DNA of 64,000 nucleotides from Sediminibacterium sp. C3 (lineage in GTDB: Bacteria > Bacteroidota > Bacteroidia > Chitinophagales > Chitinophagaceae), in the NCBI RefSeq assembly GCF_000508085.1, contig NZ_KI669560.1:1010444-1074443 (forward strand). The letters are read 5' to 3'. The position numbers were made by a program, and so were the translations under genes. Shown one piece after another: positions 56,963 to 64,000 of the stretch. The notes under the pieces are model-generated. The model had not been told where the DNA came from, searched no databases, and saw only the letters and a list, made by a program, of their open reading frames with translations. Position 1 is the stretch's first letter; each line of letters opens with the position of its first letter.

Positions 56963-57820
56963 ATGGCTGAAACAAAACCAACCGCTGCAGTGAAAAGTGC
57001 AACTTCTACTCAACCGAAGAAGAGCAGCAACATTATTTCATGGATTGCTCCTTTTGCAGGAGTTGTAATTGGGTACATTCTTTGGAGATTTGTACTAGGA
57101 ACCAACAGTAACTTTACCAATCCAGATTTAGCTGGCGGTTTCTGGCCTAACCACAAAGGACCTTTGACTGGACTTGCTAAAATGTATGAAGGTGGTATCG
57201 TTGTACCTATCTTGATTGGTAACTTCATCATTGTATTAATCTTCGTTATTGAGCGTCTATTAACTGTAATCAAAGCAACTGGTACAGCTAACAATGCTGA
57301 GTTTGTGCGTAGCGTACAGTTCCACCTTGCTAATAAAGAAGTAGACAAGGCTTTGGCTGCTTGCGATAAGCAAAAAGGTTCTGTAGGTAATGTAATGAAA
57401 GCTGGTCTTAAGAAGTACAAGGAAATGATCAGCAACACAGAATTAGAAACAGAACAAAAAGTATTGAATATCCAGAAGGAAATTGAAGAAGCTACTGCTC
57501 TTGAATTACCAATGTTAGAAAAGAACTTGGTATTCTTATCAACTATCGCTTCAGTAGCAACCCTATTAGGTTTGTTCGGAACGGTATTAGGTATGATCAA
57601 ATCATTCTCTGCTCTAGGTGACGAAGGTGGTGGTGATGCTGCTCGTGAATTGTCAAAAGGTATCTCTGAAGCGTTGTTCAACACTGCATTAGGTATCGGT
57701 ACTTCTGCTGTAGCAATCATTTTCTATAACGTGTTTACTACTCGTATCGATGGTATCACTTATGGTATTGATGAGTCTGGTTTCACTTTAACTCAAAGCT
57801 TCGCTGCTAACTACAAATAA
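56963..57820 (+). CDS. exbB: MotA/TolQ/ExbB proton-channel protein
   Basis: The 285-residue inner-membrane protein has three to four helices (about 24-45, 80-96, 190-215, 235-260). The channel motif is LSTIASVATLLGLFGTVLGMIKSF. It forms the stator that drives TonB with ExbD. The N-terminal 25 residues are a Lys/Thr-rich tail. It is the first gene of exbB-exbD-exbD-tonB; its codon use looks more restricted than its neighbours', consistent with high expression. Confidence 0.95.
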   Translation: MAETKPTAAVKSATSTQPKKSSNIISWIAPFAGVVIGYILWRFVLGTNSNFTNPDLAGGFWPNHKGPLTGLAKMYEGGIVVPILIGNFIIVLIFVIERLLTVIKATGTANNAEFVRSVQFHLANKEVDKALAACDKQKGSVGNVMKAGLKKYKEMISNTELETEQKVLNIQKEIEEATALELPMLEKNLVFLSTIASVATLLGLFGTVLGMIKSFSALGDEGGGDAARELSKGISEALFNTALGIGTSAVAIIFYNVFTTRIDGITYGIDESGFTLTQSFAANYK

Positions 57821-57888
57821 TTTTGATATTATTTGTGGAATCCGCAAAGATTTGAATCCTATATAAGTGAACAGTAAAAAACAAAACA

Positions 57889-58539
57889 ATGGGTAGAGCC
57901 AAATTACCTCGGAAGAGTACAAATATTGACATGACGGCGATGTGCGACGTGGCCTTTCTCTTGTTGTCGTTCTTTATCTTAACGACCAAGTTTAAACCCG
58001 CTGAAGCAATTGCTGTTACTACACCCAATTCTGTTGCTGCAAAAGTGGCCCCCCAGAAAGATTATGTAATGGTAATTCTGGATGCAAATGGCAAGGTATT
58101 TCTTGAAATGGACGACGAGTCTAAGAAGGAAGCAATTGCCAATGCCTTGAATTCCACCAGAAATCTGGGATTAAACACAGCGGCTTTTAAAAAGTCACTG
58201 TTTTTTGGAGCACCATTCGGTAGCCTTGCGTCTTTCCTGGCATTGCCTGAAGATCAGCGTAAGGGTGATAAACTACCTGGTATTCCAGTAATGGATACTG
58301 CCAACAACGAATTGGTTACCTGGATGAGAATAACCAAAGAAGTTTACATGGGCGAGAAAGAACCAGCATTCCTTTTAAAAGGGGACAATGCTGCTAAATA
58401 TCCTGCTTTCAAGGCGATTATTGATGCCTTTAAGAAAAATGATATTTTGAAGTTTCAGATGGTTACAACCCCTGAAGCTGCACCAGTAGGCACTGATCTT
58501 TGGAAGATGAATCAGAAAGGCGAAAAACTAGAAGAGTAA
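57889..58539 (+). CDS. exbD: ExbD/TolR-family protein 1
   Basis: The 216-residue protein has one N-terminal helix with the proton-carrying aspartate D20 in MTAMCDVAFLLLSFFIL, then a long periplasmic domain (to about residue 200). Members of this larger subgroup are typical of Bacteroidota. It pairs with ExbB and the second ExbD. Confidence 0.93.
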   Translation: MGRAKLPRKSTNIDMTAMCDVAFLLLSFFILTTKFKPAEAIAVTTPNSVAAKVAPQKDYVMVILDANGKVFLEMDDESKKEAIANALNSTRNLGLNTAAFKKSLFFGAPFGSLASFLALPEDQRKGDKLPGIPVMDTANNELVTWMRITKEVYMGEKEPAFLLKGDNAAKYPAFKAIIDAFKKNDILKFQMVTTPEAAPVGTDLWKMNQKGEKLEE

Positions 58540-58572
58540 AATAATTTATAACGAAAACTAAATTCTACCAAC

Positions 58573-59130
58573 ATGGCAGAAATGGATACCTCGGGCGGCG
58601 GTGGCCATAAAAAAGGACCCGGCGTCAAGAAAGGGAAAAAACTATCAACCAGGGTTGACTTAACACCCATGGTGGACTTAGGTTTCTTGTTGATTACCTT
58701 TTTTATCTTCACTACAACCATGAGTCAGCCTACGGCTATGAAGCTCTTTTTGCCAAAAGATGCGGATAATCCGGAGGAACAAAATAAGGCTAAGGAATCT
58801 GGTGTTATTACCTTGTTACTGGGAAAAGACAATAACGTCTTCTACTATGAAGGTCAATTAGCATCAGACGGATCCAACTTTAAATCATCTACTTTCAAAG
58901 AAATCAGAACGGTTCTGATTGATAAGAAACGTAACACTCCTGAAAAGGATTTAGTGGTGGTGATTAAGCCTTCAGTTGACTGTACTTACAAGAATGTAGT
59001 AGATATATTAGATGAGATGGCCATTAATGTGCTTAAGCGTTATGCACTTGTAGATATTTCAGACCCTGAAGCACAGTTGGTTAAAATATCAGATGCAAGC
59101 GGTGCTGCGGCTGGTGGTGCATCTAATTAA
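58573..59130 (+). CDS. exbD: ExbD/TolR-family protein 2
   Basis: The 185-residue paralog starts with a Gly/Lys-rich cytoplasmic tail (GGGGHKKGPGVKKGKK), then the helix with D35 in LTPMVDLGFLLITFFIF, and a periplasmic domain ending before an Ala/Gly-rich tail. It starts 33 bases after exbD1. Confidence 0.93.
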   Translation: MAEMDTSGGGGHKKGPGVKKGKKLSTRVDLTPMVDLGFLLITFFIFTTTMSQPTAMKLFLPKDADNPEEQNKAKESGVITLLLGKDNNVFYYEGQLASDGSNFKSSTFKEIRTVLIDKKRNTPEKDLVVVIKPSVDCTYKNVVDILDEMAINVLKRYALVDISDPEAQLVKISDASGAAAGGASN

Positions 59131-59164
59131 TATCAACAAGCAACTAACTTAATAACATTTTACA

Positions 59165-59995
59165 ATGGACGTAAATAAAATTCAATCAGCAGACATTCTC
59201 GACATCATCTTTGATGGAAGAAACAAAGAGTATGGCGCTTATGAGTTACGTAAAACCTACAATAAGCGAATGGTTAAGGCTTTAGTAGCTACCGTACTCA
59301 TCGTTGTGCTGGCATTGTTGGGTAACCTACTTGCCAATTCTACATCAGGTTCGAAGACAGAATTAATAGTGCAGGATGTGTCGTTGGAAAACGTGCAACA
59401 GGAAGAGAAAAAGCCTGAACCGCCGCCACCACCACCACCACCAAAGCAAGAACCTCCTAAAGTGGAAATCACTAAGTTCACTCCTCCTAAGATTGTAAAA
59501 GATGAGGAAGTGAAGGAAGAAGATGAAATTAAAGAGGTTGAAAAATTAGAAGACACCAAAATTGGTACAATCAATCAGGAAGGTGCTAAAGATGAGGGTA
59601 TCGTTGCTCCTCCGGTTGAATCAGGTACTGGTGTGGTAGAAGCTCCTAAAAAAGAAGAAGATTACGATAAGATTTTCACAGTGGTGCAAATCCCTGCTGA
59701 ATTCCCTGGTGGTTTGTCTGCATGGGCAAAGTATCTGGAGCGTAACCTGAACAGAGACTTACCAGTTGAAAACGGTGCGCCTCCAGGAAAGTACACTGTA
59801 GTGGTTTCTTTCATCGTGGCAAAGGATGGTACAATCAGTGACGTAGTTGCTGAAAACGATCCAGGTTATGGTACTAAGAACGAAGCGGTTCGTGTAATTA
59901 CCAGAGGACCTAAATGGAAGCCTGCGGTACAGAACGGTAGAAACGTAATCTATCGTCACAAGCAGAGCATTACATTCATGGTTTCTGAAGAGTAA
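59165..59995 (+). CDS. tonB: TonB energy transducer
   Basis: The 276-residue protein has a cytoplasmic start with RNKEYGAYELRKTYNKRM (a Bacteroidota TonB hallmark), one helix (about 38-58), and a periplasmic linker with PEPPPPPPPPKQEPP and acidic/Lys repeats. The C-terminal TonB domain (about 190-276) has PPGKYTVVVSFIVAKDGTISD and the final GRNVIYRHKQSITFMV. It couples the ion gradient to outer-membrane receptors. Confidence 0.95.
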   Translation: MDVNKIQSADILDIIFDGRNKEYGAYELRKTYNKRMVKALVATVLIVVLALLGNLLANSTSGSKTELIVQDVSLENVQQEEKKPEPPPPPPPPKQEPPKVEITKFTPPKIVKDEEVKEEDEIKEVEKLEDTKIGTINQEGAKDEGIVAPPVESGTGVVEAPKKEEDYDKIFTVVQIPAEFPGGLSAWAKYLERNLNRDLPVENGAPPGKYTVVVSFIVAKDGTISDVVAENDPGYGTKNEAVRVITRGPKWKPAVQNGRNVIYRHKQSITFMVSEE

Positions 59996-60016
59996 TCTCC
60001 GAAATAATCATCTTAC

Positions 60017-60049
60017 AAACCCCGGTGCTGCAAAGTCCCGGGGTTTTTT
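60017..60049 (+). terminator. Terminator of the TonB operon
   Basis: The nine-base stem AAACCCCGG (60017-60025) / CCGGGGTTT (60038-60046) is followed by T residues to 60049. The T run merges into the -7 box of mnmE. Confidence 0.9.
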
Positions 60050-60056
60050 ATCTTTA
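60049..60056 (+). promoter_or_regulatory. -7 box TATCTTTA four bases from the mnmE ATG
   Basis: A 7/8 match to TAnnTTTG, separated from the ATG at 60061 by CTGA. It shares its first base with the T run of the preceding terminator. Predicts a leaderless mnmE transcript. Confidence 0.4.
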
Positions 60057-60060
60057 CTGA

Positions 60061-61443
60061 ATGAATACGAGTTTACAGGGCTGGGACGATACGATTGTGG
60101 CATTGGCAACCGCGCCAGGGATTGGGGCGATAGGGGTAATCAGGGTGAGCGGACCCGCCAGTTTTAGCGTGCTGAATCAACTATTCCCTTCTAAGGATTT
60201 GCTGAAGCAGGCATCTCATACGCTTCATGTAGGTTTACTGAAAGATGGGGATACTGTGATAGACGAAGTGGTACTTTCCTTATACAAAGGTCCTAAATCG
60301 TACACTGGTGAGGATGTAATTGAAATCAGTTGTCATGGATCTCCTTATATACAGGAACAGATTATTCAGGCAATTACTTCCAAAGGAATCCGTTTGGCAA
60401 AACCCGGGGAGTTTACGCAAAGAGCTTTTTTAAAGGGCAAAATGGATCTTGCACAGGCAGAAGCAGTAGCTGATTTAATTGCCAGTAATACAGAAGCCAG
60501 TAAGCGAGCCGCATTGCATACCATGCGAGGAGGGTTCTCTTCTGATTTGTCGCAATTAAGAGAAACCCTAATTCGTTTTTCTGCATTAATAGAGTTAGAG
60601 TTAGATTTTTCACAAGAAGATGTAGAGTTTGCAGACCGATCTGCATTTGCTGAATTAATAGCACAACTAAAAACAGCCACACAGCAATTAATTGCGTCCT
60701 TTAAGCTGGGCAACGTAATCAAGAATGGTGTGCAGGTAGCTATTATTGGAAAGCCCAATGCCGGGAAGTCAACCTTACTTAATACCTTATTGAATGAGAA
60801 CCGGGCAATCGTAAGTGATATTGCCGGTACTACCAGAGACACGATTGAAGAAGTACTGAACATTGATGGTGTATTATTCAGATTAATTGATACTGCTGGA
60901 ATTAGAGAACATACTGCTGACGCAATTGAACAGATTGGAGTAAGTAAGAGTAAGGAAAAAATGCGTGCTGCAGAACTCGTGATTTATCTATATGATATTT
61001 TAACCACAACAGCAGAAGAGCTTGCACAAGTGGTTGCAGAATTTGAAGCAGAAAAAATTGAATATATACTCGTTGGTAATAAGGCAGATCTGGCATCCAA
61101 AGAGCAACTTAAATACTTTGAACAATTTGCCAATCAGTTATTTATTTCTGCAAAGAACAACGAGCAGATTGAAGCGCTGAAAAAAGAACTGGTGAATAAA
61201 ACCATTCACGGAAACATACATGCAGAGTCTACAATAGTAACCAATGCCAGACACAATGCGGCTTTGGTAGCATTGCTAAAGTCTATTGAGGAAGTGGAGG
61301 CTGGTTTGCATAACAGGGTTCCAGGTGATTTACTTGCACTGGATATCAGACAATGCCTGCATCATTTAGGAACCATCACTGGTACCATTACACACGAGGA
61401 TCAGCTGGATTATATCTTTAGTAAGTTCTGTATAGGAAAGTAA
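60061..61443 (+). CDS. mnmE: tRNA modification GTPase MnmE
   Basis: With MnmG it makes the cmnm5 modification of wobble uridine in tRNA. The 460 residues show an N-terminal folate-binding domain, a G domain with P-loop IGKPNAGKSTLLN (about 226-238), DTAGIR, VGNKADL, and the conserved C-terminal catalytic FCIGK. The last 18 bases coincide with a known type of integration site; the reading frame is not disturbed. Confidence 0.97.
   Translation: MNTSLQGWDDTIVALATAPGIGAIGVIRVSGPASFSVLNQLFPSKDLLKQASHTLHVGLLKDGDTVIDEVVLSLYKGPKSYTGEDVIEISCHGSPYIQEQIIQAITSKGIRLAKPGEFTQRAFLKGKMDLAQAEAVADLIASNTEASKRAALHTMRGGFSSDLSQLRETLIRFSALIELELDFSQEDVEFADRSAFAELIAQLKTATQQLIASFKLGNVIKNGVQVAIIGKPNAGKSTLLNTLLNENRAIVSDIAGTTRDTIEEVLNIDGVLFRLIDTAGIREHTADAIEQIGVSKSKEKMRAAELVIYLYDILTTTAEELAQVVAEFEAEKIEYILVGNKADLASKEQLKYFEQFANQLFISAKNNEQIEALKKELVNKTIHGNIHAESTIVTNARHNAALVALLKSIEEVEAGLHNRVPGDLLALDIRQCLHHLGTITGTITHEDQLDYIFSKFCIGK
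61426..61443 (+). mobile_element. Putative attachment site at the 3' end of mnmE
   Basis: TTCTGTATAGGAAAGTAA encodes the end FCIGK-stop of MnmE. The 3' end of trmE/mnmE (thdF) is the attachment site of Salmonella genomic island 1 and related islands, where the att core covers the same codons. Here an integrase module begins about 200 bases downstream, so this is likely the left junction. The matching right copy would lie outside the window. Confidence 0.5.
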
Positions 61444-61509
61444 TTATCTTTTATTTGTTTCATAAATGCTTGTCTATGTTACGTTTTAGCTGATTTATCT
61501 TTCCTTTAT

Positions 61510-61650
61510 TTGTTGCCCAACTACACTTTTTTACCTATATTTGTTGCCCGATTGTTGCCCAGATTTGTTGCCCACAAATCAGGCAACACTCCGGAGAGAA
61601 CATGCTACATACAGCTACAAGCTGCTACATGTAGCAACAACAGGCAACAA
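61510..61650. repeat. Cluster of TTGTTGCCC repeats and inverted copies
   Basis: Four direct copies of TTGTTGCCC (starts 61510, 61541, 61552, 61565) are followed by inverted copies GGCAACA (61582-61588) and GGCAACAA (61643-61650). They fill the non-coding space between mnmE and the HTH gene and suit the role of arm-type integrase sites or repressor sites. Confidence 0.75.
61604..61635. repeat. GCTACA triplet at exact ten-base spacing with palindrome
   Basis: GCTACA occurs at 61604, 61614 and 61624, one DNA turn apart. The last copy is half of the palindrome GCTACATGTAGC (61624-61635). It lies just upstream of the HTH gene start. Confidence 0.65.
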
Positions 61651-61651
61651 A

Positions 61652-62011
61652 ATGAGCAGCAACATTCGTCTACAGAAATCTTGTCAGCACTGCGGTAATC
61701 GTTTTACCGCCAAAACTACTGTTACACAGTTTTGCTCAGATACTTGTGCCAAGAGAGCATACAAACAACGGAAGCGGGATGAAAAAATTGAAGTGGCCAT
61801 CAAGGTAGAAACCGAGAAAGCCATGTACGACCCTGCCATTTCTCAAAAGGAATTTCTAACCGTAGATGAAGCCTGCCAGTTAATCAACGCCAGCCGATGG
61901 ACCATTTACAGGCTCATCGACAAAGGCGAACTCAAAGCAGGTAAGTTGGGCAGAAGTACCCGAATCCCACGAACAGCTATCAACGAACTATTCAAATTAA
62001 CTGAAGCATGA
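61652..62011 (+). CDS. Zinc-ribbon plus helix-turn-helix (excisionase-like) protein
   Basis: The 119-residue protein begins at ATG 61652 ([18 protein letters not shown]). An N-terminal zinc-ribbon-like region has CQHC and CSDTC, followed by a basic linker, and a MerR/Xis-type HTH of residues about 65-112 ([21 protein letters not shown], in part; [17 protein letters not shown]). Such proteins are regularly found next to integrases in Bacteroidota elements and may act as recombination directionality factor. An upstream TTG would run through the repeat cluster. The end overlaps the integrase start by four bases (ATGA). Confidence 0.85.
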   Translation: MSSNIRLQKSCQHCGNRFTAKTTVTQFCSDTCAKRAYKQRKRDEKIEVAIKVETEKAMYDPAISQKEFLTVDEACQLINASRWTIYRLIDKGELKAGKLGRSTRIPRTAINELFKLTEA

Positions 62012-63114
62012 CAGTAACTTTAAGACAACGCAAAAAGGGCGATAAAATCAGCCTGTATCTTGATTACTATGGTGATGGTAAAAGAGACTATGAGTATTTG
62101 CAATTATACATCATACCCGAGCCGGAGAAAGGCAAGCTCACCAAAGAGCAGAAGGAAGAGAACCGTAAAACAATGATCCTGGCAGAAGCCATCAGGTCAA
62201 AAAGATTGCTCCAGATAAAGAATGAAGAATATGGCTTTCGGGATACCGATAAAGCCAAAGGTAGTTTCATTGCCTACTTTGAAAGGCTTACCGAGAAAAG
62301 AAAAGGCAGCGAGGGAAATTGGGGCAATTGGGATAGTGTGCTGAAACACTTGAAGAAGTTTGCCAAAAATGGTGCATCATTTAAAGACGTTGATAAAAAC
62401 TGGCTGGAAGATTTTAAAACCTATCTCATATCCGAAGCCAAGAGCAAAACCAATAAACACCTTTCACAAAATTCACAGTCCTCCTATTTCAGCAAAGTAA
62501 CAGCAGCTTTAAAGGAAGCCGTAAAAGAAGGCATCATACAAACCAATCCAGCAAACCAGGTGGAAGGCATCAGGTCAGATGATCCTGATAGAGAGTTTCT
62601 CACTTTGGAAGAATTACAGGCAGCAGCAAAAGTGGAGTGTGAAATGCCGGTACTCAAAACTGCTTTCATCTTTTCTGCATTGAGTGGTTTGCGTTGGTCG
62701 GATATAGAAAAGCTGGTTTGGTCAGAAGTGCAGCACTCCGAGCAGTCCGGGTATTACATCCGTTTCAGGCAGAAGAAAACAAAGGGAGCAGAAACATTAC
62801 CCATTTCAGAACAAGCCTTTTCGCTTTTAGGTGAAAGAAGAAAGCAGGATGATAAAGTATTTGAAGGATTGTATTACAGTGCCTGGCATAACTTAAAACT
62901 CCGTGAATGGGTAATGAAAGCAGGTATCACGAAGCACATCACTTTTCACTGTGCAAGGCATACCTACGCCACATTACAGATTACATTAGGAACAGATATT
63001 TACACGGTTTCAAAACTCTTAGGTCATAGGCATTTAAAAACAACCGAAATTTACGCTAAGGTAATTGACCATAAAAAACAGGAGGCGGCCAATAAAATTA
63101 AATTAGACTTATAG
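62008..63114 (+). CDS. Tyrosine-type site-specific integrase
   Basis: The 368-residue recombinase has an N-terminal arm-binding region ([21 protein letters not shown]), a SAM-like core-binding domain (about 90-195), and a catalytic domain with [13 protein letters not shown] (Arg I), [12 protein letters not shown] (Lys), [11 protein letters not shown] (HxxR) and [15 protein letters not shown] (His and nucleophile Tyr). All catalytic residues are intact. It is translationally coupled to the HTH gene and is expected to act on the mnmE junction. Confidence 0.93.
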   Translation: MTVTLRQRKKGDKISLYLDYYGDGKRDYEYLQLYIIPEPEKGKLTKEQKEENRKTMILAEAIRSKRLLQIKNEEYGFRDTDKAKGSFIAYFERLTEKRKGSEGNWGNWDSVLKHLKKFAKNGASFKDVDKNWLEDFKTYLISEAKSKTNKHLSQNSQSSYFSKVTAALKEAVKEGIIQTNPANQVEGIRSDDPDREFLTLEELQAAAKVECEMPVLKTAFIFSALSGLRWSDIEKLVWSEVQHSEQSGYYIRFRQKKTKGAETLPISEQAFSLLGERRKQDDKVFEGLYYSAWHNLKLREWVMKAGITKHITFHCARHTYATLQITLGTDIYTVSKLLGHRHLKTTEIYAKVIDHKKQEAANKIKLDL

Positions 63115-63116
63115 CG

Positions 63117-64000
63117 ATGGAAGTAAAAGTATTAGACAGCATCATGCACGGTGTATTAAAGCCGTGGAAATTAGATACCACCAACACAAGGCGGTTCACT
63201 GAATTGGTGAAAGCTGCAAAATCAGCTTCACCCAATACCAATGCAGCGTTGCTTTCGCAACTCACAGCATTGTTGGTTGATTACCCAACACTTCAAAAAA
63301 TAGTGGCGGATGAAACCATAGGCAACGCACCATTGCAGCAGCTTTTATACAAAACCGATTTACCAAAGTATAAAGATGCCGTTACCCACTTTTATTATTT
63401 CATAATCACCGGAGAAACACTTCGTGTTTTCAATGCAGTATTGCAGCAAGCTGCAAACTGGACAGAGTTAGTTGATATTCGCTATCAGGTTGGCAAAACC
63501 CTTACCAATGTGAGAGTATTAGCCAAACAGGTTACCACAGAATTAAATGAACAGGGCTTTACAACGGTTCCTGATGCACAAAGCAGCGTTGTTCACTTCG
63601 CTTTGTATTACTTAAAACATAGCCTCATTCAGCTTTATTTCAGCATACAGGAACAGTTCAAGGCAAGCCTTTCACAAACAACAACCATAGAAGATTTTTA
63701 TGTGTTGGATTTGGAAGAACCATTGTCCACAGTTCAGCAATTAGAGTTTGTAGGACCGCCAGCAGCAGATGAAAAAGGCAGCACCGAATACAACGCCAAC
63801 CAGGAAGCTATTCACTTCGGTTTCAAAGATGATGTTGCAAAGCTCACAACAGTAGTAAATCAGTTGTGCCATCAAATTGAATTGCTCAATGATGATGTTA
63901 CCAGTGCAGATGAATTGATAAAAGCATTAACGGCAAAAAGCATATTGCCCGGTGCAGTGAAAATTCAATTGGGCTGCGAAACAAAACACTTCCGTTATTG
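63117..64000 (+). CDS. Unknown protein of the mobile element, 3' end outside window
   Basis: The frame opens with ATG at 63117, two bases after the integrase stop, and stays open for at least 294 codons to the right edge. It begins MEVKVLDSIMHGVLKPW. The visible part is soluble and helix-rich, without signal peptide, Walker or HNH motifs that I can see; it contains FYYFIITGETLRVFNAVLQ and a later VAKLTTVVNQLCHQIELL. The tight spacing suggests a single operon with the HTH and integrase genes. I do not recognise the family. Confidence 0.75.
   Translation, partial: MEVKVLDSIMHGVLKPWKLDTTNTRRFTELVKAAKSASPNTNAALLSQLTALLVDYPTLQKIVADETIGNAPLQQLLYKTDLPKYKDAVTHFYYFIITGETLRVFNAVLQQAANWTELVDIRYQVGKTLTNVRVLAKQVTTELNEQGFTTVPDAQSSVVHFALYYLKHSLIQLYFSIQEQFKASLSQTTTIEDFYVLDLEEPLSTVQQLEFVGPPAADEKGSTEYNANQEAIHFGFKDDVAKLTTVVNQLCHQIELLNDDVTSADELIKALTAKSILPGAVKIQLGCETKHFRY

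Noticed and set aside
59400..59470. Proline repeat in tonB as a tandem-repeat locus
   Set aside because: A CCN-rich stretch encoding the proline linker is normal for TonB and shows no longer repeat unit.
61510..61698. Short open frame across the TTGTTGCCC repeats
   Set aside because: The residues come from the repeats, there is no ATG or sensible composition, and the real HTH gene starts at 61652 in another frame.
61444..64000. CRISPR-like array or defence island at the right end
   Set aside because: The short repeats are few, irregularly spaced and without spacer-sized units; no cas or known defence gene is seen in the visible part.

Overview
The window is chromosomal DNA of a Bacteroidota bacterium, most likely of the family Chitinophagaceae; a Sediminibacterium-like genus is only a guess. 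Supporting signs are a PorP/SprF-type outer-membrane protein, the short Bacteroidota form of the primary sigma factor, an ExbB-ExbD-ExbD-TonB operon, CarboxypepD-regulatory, DUF5916 and BNR/sortilin-type exported proteins, -7 boxes of the TAnnTTTG type, and almost no Shine-Dalgarno sequences. Most of it is ordinary, densely packed housekeeping sequence.

Layout. 0-8 kb: an M28 peptidase (running in from the left), a small membrane protein, an RsmI-like methylase with an EI24 membrane protein, PorP/SprF, purine/pyrimidine salvage (upp, ade) and a PAS sensor. 8-18 kb: a large BNR-repeat exported protein, a DUF5916 protein, trmD, an S4 protein, an M20 dipeptidase, a cation diffusion facilitator and a GT2 glycosyltransferase. 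18-26 kb: OsmC, an exported superoxide dismutase, an LptF/LptG permease, a START-like protein, a sigma factor, a TlpA-like thioredoxin, ffh, rpsP and rimM. 26-35 kb: dinB, a peroxiredoxin, an amidohydrolase, two pseudouridine synthases, rlmN, a thiolase and hisS. 35.6-38.6 kb: a small membrane protein, a PstS-like lipoprotein and a TPR protein. 38.7-51.9 kb: a complete 14-gene nuoA-N operon (respiratory complex I) with a short NuoG. 52-60 kb: a MacB-type permease, a CarboxypepD-regulatory protein, a large zinc metalloprotease and the TonB energy-transduction operon. 60-61.4 kb: mnmE. 61.4 kb to the right edge: the start of an integrated mobile element whose left boundary appears to be the 3' end of mnmE, carrying a repeat-rich leader, a zinc-ribbon/HTH protein, a tyrosine integrase and an unknown protein cut by the window edge.

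The genes form several working groups. Nuo pumps protons (or sodium ions), and ExbB/ExbD/TonB spends that gradient on outer-membrane transport. rpsP, rimM, trmD, ffh, rlmN, the Rlu enzymes, mnmE and hisS serve translation. SOD, OsmC and the peroxiredoxin deal with oxidants.

Three genes (PAS sensor, BNR protein, thiolase) each carry one -1 frameshift in a short homopolymer. Two of these are at the same AAAAAGGAT string. Consensus-sequence error is the simplest explanation, but slippage decoding is not excluded. The least-explained sequence is the 140-bp repeat block between mnmE and the integrase module. A recurring regulatory observation is a -7 promoter box exactly four bases from the ATG in five genes, which predicts leaderless mRNAs. 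No tRNA, rRNA, CRISPR array or complete insertion sequence was recognised.
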